A DNA stretch of 64,000 bases. Source: Liolophura sinensis. Taxonomy: Eukaryota > Mollusca > Polyplacophora > Chitonida > Chitonidae. Made by a program: the position numbers and the translations under genes. Below are positions 52,090-64,000 of this stretch, piece after piece (the stretch's first letter is position 1; the number at the start of each line of letters is the position of its first letter). The stretch is taken from the NCBI RefSeq assembly GCF_032854445.1, contig NC_088299.1:9977608-10041607 (forward strand). Direction: 5' to 3'. Under the pieces are notes generated by a model. The model saw nothing but the letters and a program-made list of their open reading frames with translations. It did not search any database and had not been told where the DNA came from.

Positions 52090-55000
52090 AAATGGCGGAA
52101 GTAGAAGGCCCGGAGTAAACCACAGCCATTGGCAAGTAAATGACTAACTTACTCTTTCAACCGAAGTGGTAGATCATTGCCTTTGTCAAAATGATGTGCC
52201 AACAACGAATTAATTTAATGTTAGATGACCTCGATCTTGGTAATTATCTGTGGGAGAATGGGTTTGAATTAATGTTTTGTCTTGTAGCTTCTTTTCTAAA
52301 TCAACCGTTGAGGTTTATCATTAGTAAATGCAATGTGTCAAATGGCTTTTGTTCACGTAACCTGATGCGTTTTTTTATGCGTAACCCAATGCGAATATGG
52401 GTCTTATTCATCGCTTATACTTCATTCCGCGACTTCTTATATCAGCAGTAGGCGAATTGGTGCAAAGCGCACATATAATCTAATTAATCAAATTCTACTT
52501 TATGATTTTTACCTAAAGTTTTGATGGAAACAGTGAAATATTTAGATTTAATTGAATTTAACTGAGCAGGACAGCTTTTTTGTGTTATGATGTAACTTTA
52601 GGGAAACCGAAAAACTATACGAAGGAGTTCTTTGCACTGTAACTCAGGTTAAAGTTAAGAACTCAATTGCAACCAAATTAGGCGCGCATTCTTTGAACGA
52701 ATGCAACCAAGAGTTAATCAGAACAATCTCAAAACTAATTAGATAAATTAGCAGTGCGACTTTGTGTTGATAAGATCTAAACAGATGATCACTCAGAGTC
52801 TGAAACATATTATTTATTTTATAATTGTTTATTTTTGCTATTCTAGTAAAACTAAAATCTTTGGCTTTCTTTCATATATTAATACAGAAAATATTGGTAT
52901 CGCTTATTGCTGACAGGCATAAACGGACTCGTTATCATATTTATTTGGCGAAACAAATACGGTCGTCTATATTTGCTTACATATTTACATCTATATGTGA
53001 TATTAATCATCGTCCAAGCAATGCTGATATATCAACGCGAACGACAAAAGCAAAAATGAAAATTTACTGACAAAGAGATAATATTAAATATTTCAATCTG
53101 CCATATATTCACACAAATTGGAATTTAATACACTGCGCGATTTTTTTTATCAGTAGACACTTAAGAAAAACTGTTTGGTGGAAACAAATGGAGCAGACAA
53201 GACATCAGGCGTCATTTTCTATTTTTGTTAAACAAGCCGAGTTCTCTCAGTGACGGTTCTTGCGGCGTTGATCGATGGTTTTATATACAAGTCGACGACT
53301 AGCTGTTTATATAGCAGGATAAGTATCCTCAGACGGGAAAAGATCGCCTTCGTTAAACTTTAGACTGAACGGCGTCAATAGTAGGGGCCCTGCTCTGTGC
53401 CAATCGTCACGGCACACTTACACTTCCCTACAGGTTAAGTGACAAGCGTACTACCCCATTCAGCTTCATTAACACTCGCAAGTATACACCTTGGAACAGC
53501 ACAATGTCAGAGACCAGCAATGCCAACCAATAGAAACTTGTGACGCCAGTATCGGCTGTACCAAGCAGATCAGCAGACAAATCGCCAAATTTCAAAGCGG
53601 ACTGAAAGATTTGAATGATATTATCAGGAAAGGTTGGTAACATAGAGGCCATGGTCATTGCGGACAGCCAATATAACGGGTTTGTCAGGACAAAAATTTG
53701 ACCCTTCACGTAGTAGCACCGGAAGTTCTGTTTTCTATGGGGATAAACTTGTCCTTGTCGGGAATCTCATCAGAGAGACTGCAAATAGACACGATAAGAA
53801 CGTCTGGTGCCATCCTGTGGCGTGAATGCGCAAAATAATCAGCTCATTCCACCCAAGAAAATGTTTTTTTTTATTTGGTCATCGACGGGTCACAACGTCT
53901 ACCTACCTCCAAATCAGTGGCACCAGTTCAAGTCAAAAAGCTCCTAATAAAAATATTTGCAGTTTCGAGGTCTCCAAGGGTTCACATAGATAAGCTCCGA
54001 GATGAAGACATGAGCCTTATAGACCCTTCAGTGTTCAGAAATACATTGCCGTTTATATATACGGTGACAGAGATTGGTTAGTAATGTAGGATATACCACC
54101 CACAATAAACCAGGATAGACTTACACATTACGCATTTTTTTACCATACTCTATTGTGTTCCTTCTTCTGTTTCTGCACGTCCATCATATTTGATTATAGC
54201 GACAGGTGAACGTTAATTATATAATAAAAGACAACATAGAGAGTGGGACCAAAGCAATGACAACTGTGTGATTACTGACAAATCATCACACGTAACCGGT
54301 GCAGTGTGGCCTCATTTCAGTTTGCCACAATTAGCGTTTTATTCTTACTGAAGTCCTTTTCTTTTAGCCAGTCGACTATATTTAGCTGTCTGTAAAATCA
54401 TACTCTCTACCAAAATTGCCTTTAGTCAGTGCAAAGAGAATGAAGTTAGAACATATTTTCTAATTTATGATATTAAACTCCATAAGCTTTCTTTCGACAC
54501 CAAGACGTTGTTGCCTCAAGTGACGTCATAATTATTCAGAAAGCAGTGGCATGATGAATTATTGGACGGAGTTAAATACGTTTTGACGAAGGGCGACACG
54601 AGTTACCTGAACTGCTAAGGACTAAATTTAAAGCCTGTTTCTGACCTTGCCATCTTTGACATTGTTCGCACGTTTTTACCTTAATAAATGAATTTTATTT
54701 TATCTCTTGTAGTATATGATCTCCTAGCAGTTTTGTTTTAGAGTTGTATGTTGGGAAATCAATGTGTTATTGAAACTGTGCGTTCTTGGTATTGAAGCCG
54801 GGATCATGGAGTTTAATATTATGAATCAGATATGAATTGCATTTCCCTTGCAATAATATAGAGGTACAACATATCAGTGACTAGAGCTGTCACAAAGAAG
54901 GGCAATCTTGGTAGCTAGTATGACTGATCTTACAGACAGTTGAATATAGGCGATTGGCTAAAAGAAATAGATTATAGCACATATAAATGAAATACTGAAT

Positions 55001-56310
55001 TTGAAAACAATAAACAGTTTGATGATATTATATCTTCGTTTCGGATTAAGGATAAAGCTGCATGTATATTTATTGGAAGATGAGATATATCGCAAATCCT
55101 TGAATAAAATACCTCAAATAATTTACCTTCTTTAATCAACAGATAAATAGGCTTGATATTGTTGTAATCCACTTATTATGCAAATATTTTTTCTCAGCTC
55201 AACAAAAGGTGTTACTCAAAATCATCGCACCTATTCCCCCCCTCCCCCCCCAAATACAGCGTTTCGTTTACTTTCTTGTAAATCACCATTAGGCCTACAT
55301 ATCGAATATTCATATTTGCGACGGTAAAGATCACGTAAGAAATTGTATAAAGTTTTGCTACAGGCGTCCTCACTATGGGAAAGACCCATCATGCTACAGT
55401 CCTCAAGACATCGCATCTCCAGAAAAGGCCGAGCAGATCGTTGGTTACTTTACACTCGTGAGAATATCAATTCCTTGTTAATATTGACTTTTGTCAGAGG
55501 TCTTCATTTAAACATTTGTATTACGCCGTGACGTGACATTTCTCCTAATATAGAGTTAATTAGTGGCTATTGATCCAAATGACAATTCGATCAGGTTAGC
55601 GGATCTCAAATCGGGTTACGACAGAGGTCAGCGTGTCAGCCTTTATTGGATTATCACGCTGAGGGCTTAGAGCTAAGTCCAGTAGCCTCCTTCACCCAGC
55701 ACATCTTTCACTTTCCAATTATACAACGAATTACAGATAACACCATCAAATAATCGTGTGTTATAACTTCTGTAATATGGCAACTTAAAGATGTGTTATT
55801 TGAATTGGCCAATTTTAACATTCATTACTCTTTAGTTATAGTAACATGGAAAACAAGGAAAGAAAGCATCAGTGAAGCGTTCTCTGTTTACAATTTAACA
55901 TCTTAAAACACGAACTGGTAACTTTAACGTTTCTTAATGAATTGTCAGAACGTGTAAAACTCTTTAAATAAGTTAACCGTACGGTATTGGTATAGGTTAT
56001 TTGGTATATCTCATTGGGCATAAATTTGAAATATATTGCAATAAACATCACTGTGTTTTTTTACACCTATTTCTGCTTAAGAGATTGTGCCAGGGGCCTT
56101 GTAAGTGACTACTATGTAAGCAGTTGCATGAATAGTTAGAATATAATACTAACTGATGTAATTTGGCGAGAGGCCGAACTTGGCCATTTGCGATTGATCA
56201 TAGTCCAACCGTCACACTGTCGTCACTTATCTGGTTTTACGTAGATTTTTTTTTATATTTATAAAAAAAATATATAAATATATGGCTCATCCTGGACATA
56301 AATGGGATAT
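52090..56310. other. intergenic, no firm gene
   Basis: AT-rich. Contains a SINE C-like scrap at about 52105-52140, one weak exon candidate (53467-53719), and otherwise nothing I can name. Confidence 0.45.
53467..53719 (-). CDS. weak candidate internal exon, membrane-like peptide
   Basis: On the minus strand GAAAACAG (acceptor-like, about 53727-53720) precedes an open frame of 84 codons, and CAAG|GTGTAT (donor-like, about 53467) follows. The peptide has two hydrophobic stretches, TNPLYWLSAMTMASMLPTF and TSFYWLALLVSDIVLF, vaguely like a transporter membrane segment. No family is claimed, no neighbouring exon was found, and chance is quite possible. Confidence 0.2.
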
Positions 56311-56865
56311 AAGTGTGTTACGGAGTGTTTAGGTGTCCACCCCATTCGGTGATACTAGTGGGGGTGTCTAGCTCATTTCGTGACATTAGTGAGGTGTCAA
56401 ACTCATTCGTGACATTTTTGGGGTGACTGACTCATTCGTGACATTAGTGAGGTGTCTATCTTATTCCGTGGCATTAGTGGGGTGTCCACCTCATTCCGTG
56501 ATATTTAGTGAGGTGTCTAGCTCCTTCGTGACATTAGTGGGGTGTCCGACTCATCCGTGACATTAGTGGAGTGTCTATCTCATTCCTGACATTAGTAGGG
56601 TGTCTGACTCATCCGTGACATTAGTGGGGTGTGTAGCTTATTCTGTGACATTAGTGGGATGTCTAGCTCATTCAGTGATATTAGAGGGGCGTGTAGCTCA
56701 TTTTGTGACATTAGTAAGGTCTCTAGCCCATTCCGGGATATTAGTGCCGTGTTTAACACATCCTGTGACATTAGTGAGGTGTGTAACGTATTCCGTGACA
56801 TTAGTGGGGTGTCTTGCTCATTCCATGACACGGGTGGGGAAAAGGTATTTCACTTGGTGTCTAGT
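56310..56865. repeat. 29-31-bp tandem array
   Basis: About 18 units of GACATTAGTGGGGTGTCTAG + CTCATTCCGT, period 29-31 bp. Left units are the most diverged. Frames in both directions are open for up to 94 codons and are artefacts. Confidence 0.88.
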
Positions 56866-57477
56866 TAACACCGATGCAATATAGTGGGGAATGAACGTGT
56901 AACTGGGTGTCCAGCTTATCTCCTTGGTTTGGCATGCTAAACCTGCCACAAGGTTGTCATTGTGAATTAGAAATACAAACCTTGACGTTATAGACAGTTT
57001 TCCGTGCGTGAATCAGTGGTTAATGTAAGTGATTATATGTCTACGTATGTGGTCTAGGAGAGTTATAGTTGCGCCAAATCACCGTAAATTCTCGAGGAAT
57101 ATCGCGAAGTTGGTGATCTTTGACCGTTACAATTACTGGGGTAGTATTCAACGGGTAATAAATTACAACGTGTTCTTTACGCGGATGCAATCTGTTCTTT
57201 TCCCTTGACTGGTTGTAATTCTCAAATGACTATAATACTGACAGTGTTACGTGGTTGGGCGGGATAAAGGATGGGTCTAGGCGGGTAGAAATTACTTACA
57301 GGTTTCTGAGTTTGAACAGTCGAGTTTTCAGGGCATGACAGCAATTTGCGCGGGCGTTTCACATGACAACTCGCACGCATATTTTTAGAACACCTGCTGA
57401 AGTTGGTTGTGCCATGTAGGAGTCGGTTTAATATGTCCAGTTGGCATAAAAGAATGCGACTTGGACAGGTGAAGCCG

Positions 57478-57479
<2 letters not shown>

Positions 57480-57515
<36 letters not shown>

Positions 57516-57632
57516 TCGCTGGAGTTTAAAGCTCTATGGTGGAAAGAAATCGGGCAAAGCCTGGAGGATTCCTCGACCATCCGCAGGTTGCTGAAGGACT
57601 TTCCATTGTTCGACCAGAGAGGAAGTAAACTC
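57480..57632 (-). repeat. SINE A copy with GATT-expanded tail
   Basis: A (GATT)n run of about 8 units at 57480-57512 takes the place of the tail. It is followed by GGTGGAAAGAAATCGGGCAA, GACCATCCGCAGGTTGCTGA and CGACCAGAGAGGAAG. Confidence 0.75.
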
Positions 57633-57867
57633 GTTAACAACGCAAATCTGTTATATTACTCTGCAGTAAAATATCAAAACTCAAGTTCCGCTGATCAGAT
57701 CAATGTAGTACACGAGCTTCGTGTTATCTCAATATTTACAGTTGATTAGAGGCTTACACCATGCCTGTATACTCAAAAATAATTAGACATTTATTTCGCC
57801 ATCATCAGGATAATGTCAAGTTATTGAAATAAGTCAGAAAGCGCCATCTCTAACTGTTTCCGTTAAC

Positions 57868-58030
57868 ACTACACTAAAAAAAATTAATCTGTTAATTTTA
57901 ACACAAAATCTATTGTCTGAGTGATGCTACAATGTATTCTGTTGTTATAACTTACATAATATTCTGTTAGTCTGATAGAATCCTTATGTTGAAATAATAG
58001 AACAGGTGTGTTATATTTAAGAAAACCATC
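57868..58030. mobile_element. MITE-like element, relative of 4018-4200
   Basis: AATCTGTTAATTTTAACACA, TTGTCTGAGTGATGCTACAA, TAATATTCTGTTAGTCTGAT. Shares the TGTCTGAGTGATGCTA word and CTGTTA flanks with the element at 4018; the right arm is decayed. Confidence 0.5.
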
Positions 58031-60270
58031 TGTCCTACAATAGTGTACACCTTCATACAATTGTTACAAACCCATTAAGCAATGACCAGATCGATCAACT
58101 TTCTTGATTCACATTCAGCGTTCTTCAGTTCATGCAGGTAAACAACAGTAGAACTAGTAAACGGTACTGTAGAAAAATATGGTGTCTTTGACAAATTTTT
58201 AAATGCATGAACTGATATAGAGTGTATGTACAGAGGACAGATATGCTTCGATGAATAATTAGAAGATAAAATATAAAAAGATAAAACATAAAAAAACACT
58301 GACAGCATGAAGAGTAAATCCGAGCAGCGACGACAGTGTGATAGCTGAAAAATGCGTTTTCACGCGTAACCCTTTAAATAACCTCAGTTTTACCTCTTGT
58401 AGTTAGGGTGGCATCCTAATTAAATGTCTACCCAAAGGATTCCTAATCCATTGCTATATTGTCTGATTGCACGAATTACACCATTGTCTGAAAGACAAAC
58501 TGATATGAATAATTATAAATTTTGGACATTCTCGGTCAATACTAAAAATACTAAAATACTAAATATTTTCTCCATGTATATTGATGTTTACTATTCGGTT
58601 AACCAACTAAATAGAGGAGAATTTAATCATAGTATCTAGCACGTGCGATAGGTATAGCTTTCACGTGCGATAGGCAGCACGTTTTCATTTATCTTTTAAG
58701 GTTATAACCATCGGAGTATATTCGGACATACGTTTATTTAAAGAATAAACGAATTTATGTAAACTGATGTTTTTTTTTTATAGCATTGTCGTAAGAACAA
58801 CAATCAAATAAATATCAAATCAAATACACTTAATTGGACGTTGTGGCCATCATCAGGATAATGTCAAATTACTGAAATAAGGTTACTGATAAACTGTTTG
58901 TGATGTTAAAGGTACTTAAAGGATACGTCAAAAGGTATAATATAAAACGAAGAGTACGGTTGTAAGGGATATGGCAAAAAAATGGGATTTTGTTTTTCAT
59001 TTTGATCCATATTCTATATTTCTTAATAATCCCTCTATTTTATGCATATATGCCGTCAATGGTAGGAAATATCCTAAAATGACGTCATCGATGAACATAC
59101 TGGAACGCGGACTCTACCACCAACAAAGTTGTTTTGACAGCTATCAGAGTTGTCCTCACCACAACAAGCTGTATACTTAATTTCCGGGGTGACCGATGGG
59201 GAGTTCAATGTCTTCATACTGCCAATACCTCAGCTTTGTTGAACAAAAATAAAAATACGTAATAGTCATGCGAAAGACAATTGAAGGCTACACCGAAGAA
59301 ACAGATGTTTAACATATAAACACGTGATAAGCACATCCTGTATTATGCAACACATAATAAACGTGATTAATATTTCATTGTAACATACTTAAACATATTC
59401 ACCCAACAATTGATAACAATTGACGCCGCTGTATAATGTTGGTCATATACACTGAAAACTTTAAATCCTCCATTACGCAAGAAATCCATCCAATTTCATG
59501 CATAATGACTGCATTTACACAATAAATGTAAGTATTTATGAAAAATGTATTTAGAAAATAAATCCATGCATTGATGCAAAAACGCGTTTCGTTGAGGCAT
59601 CATGACACCCTTGAACATGTTAAACGTTAGCAGTTATTACAGTGTATATCCAAATCTGCCTTTGGCTGTGTTTTTATAAGATTTCTGAATAAAATGTGAT
59701 TAAATGGCTGCATGTGGTATGCCGTTGATTTGATAAAATTCTTATGATATTTTCTAGCGACATATACTCTCGCACAAAAATGAGCTATTCCAACATTAAA
59801 TATCTGTAACGTTGCAAAACCTCTGTAGTGTCCAAAACAAACAAAAAAAAAAACACCACAGAATTCATATTTCCGAAAAGTTGTAAAAAACTTTATGTTT
59901 ATGAATATTCATGTGTCAGAGAACTCAAGCTTCTAGCCATTGATGTTTACAAAGCTATGAGATACATAAATAATACTTAACCTGTTTACTTATTGTGAAA
60001 AATCGACTTTCTGAAAAACATTTAAAAGTGATGACATTATTTTATCATAATTGTTCAATTTTAAGTTCAAAACATTCCGGTTGAGGAATGATAGCTTCAG
60101 TACTGATTTAACACTTGGCTTTAGTTCGAATAATGTTCAGATAAATGGTGCTCACACTGTAGCTGGTCCACTGTAAAATCACTGGTTCAAATCCAGCCTT
60201 CGCTGGAGGTAAGTACAGTTTTAAGTCAGCATCTTTAACAGGTACCTGTCAATACCTGTAGCATAAGTGA
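58031..60270. other. intergenic, no gene recognised
   Basis: AT-rich sequence. CATCATCAGGATAATGTCAA occurs at both about 57800 and 58850, a small dispersed repeat. Nothing else is supported. Confidence 0.4.
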
Positions 60271-60287
60271 AAAAGTCTTGAATCTAC

Positions 60288-60452
60288 GCTTCGAAACAGA
60301 CATTCGTATACCAGCCGTCAACCAAAAAGGACGTTCCAAGTCAATTATCACAAGGCCAATTCCCAAAACGACTTATAACACAAATCACCAAAGAACTAAG
60401 AAAGTATATAGAGTACTAAAATAGGACAGTATACGAATGTTTGTTTCGATCC
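60288..60452. repeat. short inverted-repeat element
   Basis: CGAAACAGACATTCGTATAC at about 60293-60312 is inverted at about 60430-60449 as GTATACGAATGTTTGTTTCG. The spacer of about 120 bp has no coding capacity. Could be a MITE; only one copy was noticed. Confidence 0.5.
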
Positions 60453-61099
60453 AAAGGTTTATGCAAAAAAAAAAAAACAGTCAACAGTTTTTAATTATGT
60501 TAGAAAGGTGCTTGGGATGTTCTAGGCGGCCGTGTGAAATCAGTATTCAAATCGTGTACGATGCTAGAATATCAGTTGTCGATAAGAAGATATGTATCTC
60601 AATTGCGATCTAATTCAACAGGATGAATATACTACCCCTAATCCCAGGTTAAGCGGAATTAGACACAATAATGAAGCGGGGCGCCAGAGATTCTGGACTC
60701 TGTCCATTTTTAGTTATAAGAGAATTATACTCAATGTAAAACTTGGAGTGAAGGCATTTGACGGAATAACCTTGACACACTAGTTTTTGCAGTAATTACT
60801 TGAGTCCGACGCTAAAACAATAACCCACTAAAAAAATAATTAAATAAATCTGTAAAAGGATCATCCATATTTTGAGAAAATAACAAAAAATAAAACAATG
60901 CATTTCTACTGGATTGTGATCCTAAAATAAGAAAAAAAGAAAACCATACAACACATACATATTTGACATATACCTTTTGAATATAAGAAAACAGACCGAA
61001 AGACAAGCATGAAAACAAGAAGGAGAACTTTTGCATTTCGTTAGCTTGGATTACTCCGCGTTAAGTTTACATGAATACCATTAAATCTTGTGACAACAC

Positions 61100-61640
61100 A
61101 GCATTTTTAGTATTCCCAGACAGTGACGTCTCACGAAATGCCAATAACATCACCGCGCTTTTTCAGCCATTTAAGTAATTAAATGAACAGACAGAACAAA
61201 ACCCTAAATGAGATAAACCGACAAGGGGTCGGATTTCACCATTTACGTGTGAACATTTGCTAATTAACACACTGTCATCGCTGCTCTTGTTTTACTGGCT
61301 ATGTCGTGTGTCCTCGTTTATAGTGCAGTCATGAATAAACCGGATTTCTGCTGATGGATTAATGTTACTTGAATGTTAATTGTGGTTACAACACAGTATT
61401 TTGATCAGTGACGTCAAAGAAATTGCCACTAACGTCACTGGGTGATTTTTTTTTACCTAATCGTGCTTAAGTCATGGTGCTAATGGCGTGTAATTCGCTC
61501 TTATTTAAGCATTTACATGAACAGTTAGAACAAAACCCTGACTGAGGTAAATTGACAAGAGTCCGTATTCCACGGGTTACGTGTGACCATCACACTCTCG
61601 TCACTACTCCGGTTTTACTATCTAAATCACTAGTATAGAC
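61100..61640. repeat. interspersed repeat E, two diverged copies in tandem
   Basis: AGTGACGTCTCACGAAATGC...AACAGACAGAACAAAACCCT...ACACTGTCATCGCTGC (61120-61310) is matched by AGTGACGTCAAAGAAATTGC...AACAGTTAGAACAAAACCCT...ACACTCTCGTCACTAC (61408-61620). Further pieces lie near 36820 and 58320. Confidence 0.6.
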
Positions 61641-62127
61641 TTTAAAATGACACAATTGTATCATGAAAGTGTAAATTATGAAATTTTTTTGTTAAATTAC
61701 CTCCATGTGGAAACAATATCTGTAAAGCCACATCGTTTTTTTCCATATAATCGTGTACCAGAAACTAAAATCTCAACTGATGTATTCAAATATAAATAGA
61801 ATGTTAAAATCTGAAATGCTGTCCTGCTTTTAAACAGCTCGAATTTGTATGTGCAAAGCAAAGGACAACACGACCCAAACAAAAGTCCTCTAGTCTGTTT
61901 GGGCATTTTGCCTACATTTTCTGTTACTATGACAGCATATTGTTATACGATATGATAGTAATAACTCGTAATAGCCTATTAGTGTTCAGTGTGACAGGAA
62001 CATAACCGATAATTTTGATAACCGGTAGAGTAGGTCTATACCTGATTCACATATGAATGTTTAAAACAATAACACACTCAAGGTGACATTGGCATCCAGT
62101 CTTTTTAATCAACATATTTTGGGAGTT

Positions 62128-62375
62128 ATAGGGTCTACCTGACCTAGTGATTAACGCGCTAGCGCTGCAGATTAACCCAGGAGCCTCTAACCAATACAGT
62201 CGCCGTGAGGTCAATTCCAGCTCATACTAGCTTCCTTTCCGGTACCACTTTGAAAGGTCATCCAGCTACCTGCGAATGGTCCTTGGTTTCTCCCGGATTC
62301 TGAAAGGTTTTCATTCACTATAATGCTGTCAGCCGCCGCATAAGTGAATCACCAATCAAATAAATAAATAACTAA
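62128..62375 (+). repeat. SINE A copy (full length, diverged)
   Basis: Head GACCTAGTGATTAACGCGCT, then CAGGAGCCTCTAACCAATAC, GTGAGGTCAATTCCAGCTC (B-box-like), GCTACCTGCGAATGGTCC, TATAATGCTGTCAGCCGCCG, and the tail CACCAATCAAATAAATAA. Confidence 0.82.
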
Positions 62376-63194
62376 ATTAATTAGAAGTTATATCAGCCTT
62401 TCTGGGATGACTTCATAGTCCTGTGGCAAGGATTTGAATTAAAAGACCAGCGGGCTGAGTTGTCACACGTTCGATAATTTTTGATGTCGAAAATTTGTGT
62501 CTAATGCTCCGAGGCTCCGATAATTGTGAGAAAGTTCTAGATAGTCCTTAAGAGCTTATGTCATTTTCACGCCATCTCGACTATCTCATCTCAGCACTCT
62601 CACCTGTCTTAATCGGTTTAGTAATTAATAATTCTCCCTGTTCAGATAAACATAATATATTTTCACCTGGGAGAGGTCTTTTATTTCCCCCTGATTGTTC
62701 CAGTTCGAATCATGAAGAATTCGAACAGAAATTTTCCAACTGTTCATGTCCATGTTTTTGAGTGAGTGACTGAGTTTATTTTTCAAGCCATAATTTGTTT
62801 CATGTTCATAGTTGTTGATGTACACGGAAGGTGTAATATAACATTGACCGCGCTTGAGAGCTTGTGTTCGAAATTCAAGGAGTCTGCAGCATGAGAAAAT
62901 GGAAGATCCTCGGGCATTTCACTCCCATGCATTGGAGGGAGTTTAGGCAGCAGTGGAAACCCAACCATAGGACTGACAATAAATATGGCTTTTTTCAGCG
63001 TTAAATTGACAGTTTAACAATGTTGAGCAGACGAAGTGTATTAGATTGGCTTAAAGTCGATGCACGCTAACCTGGCGCAGGACAGTTGGATTATAGGCCG
63101 GAATCCCGGCTATATGACTGCCAGAGCGGGCGCCCAAACGCCTCCTCTTCGCATGACAAGCAAAACGATGGAATGAAAGAACAATTTCCATACT

Positions 63195-63880
63195 TTGTCG
63201 AGTCGATTACTGAAGTCTGATTTCCTTTCTTATCCTTACATCTCTCCAATAACTTGGCCAGGCCGTTCAATCGTCACAGTGGCCGGGCAGCCCATTGCTG
63301 GGGAATCCCTGATGGCGCCAAACGCTAGACTATCCGCTCCGTCATCTCGTCGAGCGATGCAGGCCGTGTATTGCCGTAATACCAGCTTTTGGATGCTATC
63401 TCCACATACATCAGATCCGCAGCCGATTGTTCTTCCCGAATTTGATGAAAGGAAACGGAGGGATGAAATGTTCCTGGTACAGCTTTCAAGTTTGGCAGGG
63501 ATGTCTGATGTCATTGGCTGATAAGCTATGGGTCATGAAATCAATTCACAACAATTTAGCACTTTTACGTCCGGTTCCCCGAAGGTCGTAGATTTGATCA
63601 GTTTCTGTAGTCACTGCAGGATTGAAGTGTCGGCATATCCCGGACAAATCACCCTGGCTACAGATTTACCGTCGCGTCGTCCATATATTCGTGATATCCA
63701 CTCACATCCCCCTATTGTATAACTTATTGGCAGTTTTGACACCGGATGCTGTCCCATTTGACGGAAGCGTAATTCCGGAATAAAGTCGGAGACTCCGAAC
63801 AACATCGGAACATCAGCATGTATCACGTCAAGTTTTGTTAAACACAGCCCATGGGATTTAGCCACGGGGTGGATTTAAAT
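63195..63880 (-). pseudogene. possible retroelement remnant
   Basis: On the minus strand, frames at 63865-63611 and 63514-63236 give long complex peptides. LDVIHADVPMLFGVSDFI resembles the aspartic-protease-like DVPLLIGLD segment of LTR-type retroelement polyproteins (family knowledge, from memory of the pattern only). The two frames are offset and separated by stops, so any such element is broken. The region is GC-richer than its neighbours. An unrelated host exon is an alternative. Confidence 0.3.
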
Positions 63881-64000
63881 TGGCATCAATGAAATCTTTT
63901 CGAAAATGTCCCGTGAATCTTTGCAAATTTGTTTGACGCCTTTATATTTCTGAGGCTCAACTGTTATCGCCTATCACACGCGCCCAAAGTTAAAACTACA

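Overview
The window is animal nuclear DNA, AT-rich and gene-poor, with interrupted genes and dense interspersed repeats. The only gene I can assemble with confidence is a complete tbx20-type T-box transcription factor on the minus strand. Its seven coding exons run from about 37313 (ATG) down to 11420 (stop). All six exon junctions have GT/AG sites, the phases agree at every join, and the joined reading frame is 450 codons plus a stop. The protein has a Groucho-type eh1 motif near the N terminus, a full T-box DNA-binding domain and a variable tyrosine-rich tail, which is the TBX20 layout. The repeats are tRNA-headed SINEs with CAATCAAATAAATA-like tails and elements ending in runs of CACTCACTCACTC. 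From general familiarity they suggest a lophotrochozoan, most likely a mollusc; this is an inference and no species is claimed.

Layout. 1-11.4 kb lies downstream of tbx20 and holds SINE copies, 17-bp and 19-bp tandem arrays, a hairpin MITE and a few GC-richer single-copy patches. 11.4-37.3 kb is tbx20. Intron 6 holds an 85-bp tandem array that seems to have grown from a SINE tail. Intron 3 holds a third tRNA-headed repeat. Intron 2 (10.9 kb) holds a 37-bp minisatellite, a 42-bp minisatellite, a 106-bp tandem array and two long inverted-repeat elements bounded by TTAA. Intron 1 (9.8 kb) holds a 22-bp array rich in T-box-like GGTGTGA words and a 2.35-kb array of about 50 copies of a 45-bp unit. 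37.3-64 kb is upstream of tbx20. It begins with a plausible TATA-containing promoter, followed within 4 kb by three more tandem arrays (24/26 bp, a GTT-rich unit, and a very uniform 38-bp unit). Beyond that are many SINE copies, a frameshifted mariner-like transposase fragment near 45.0 kb, a 29-30-bp array near 56.5 kb and a possible retroelement remnant at the right edge. I recognise no second host gene; two weak candidate exons are listed as such.

Most longer open frames here (for example the His/Ser/Thr-rich frames at 28.2-29 kb and the Tyr/Leu-rich frames at 29.5-31.7 kb) are tandem repeats read through without stops, not genes. The most notable observation is that the 22-bp array in the first intron of a T-box gene consists of head-to-tail T-box-like half sites. 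It could be an autoregulatory or decoy array, but this is untested.
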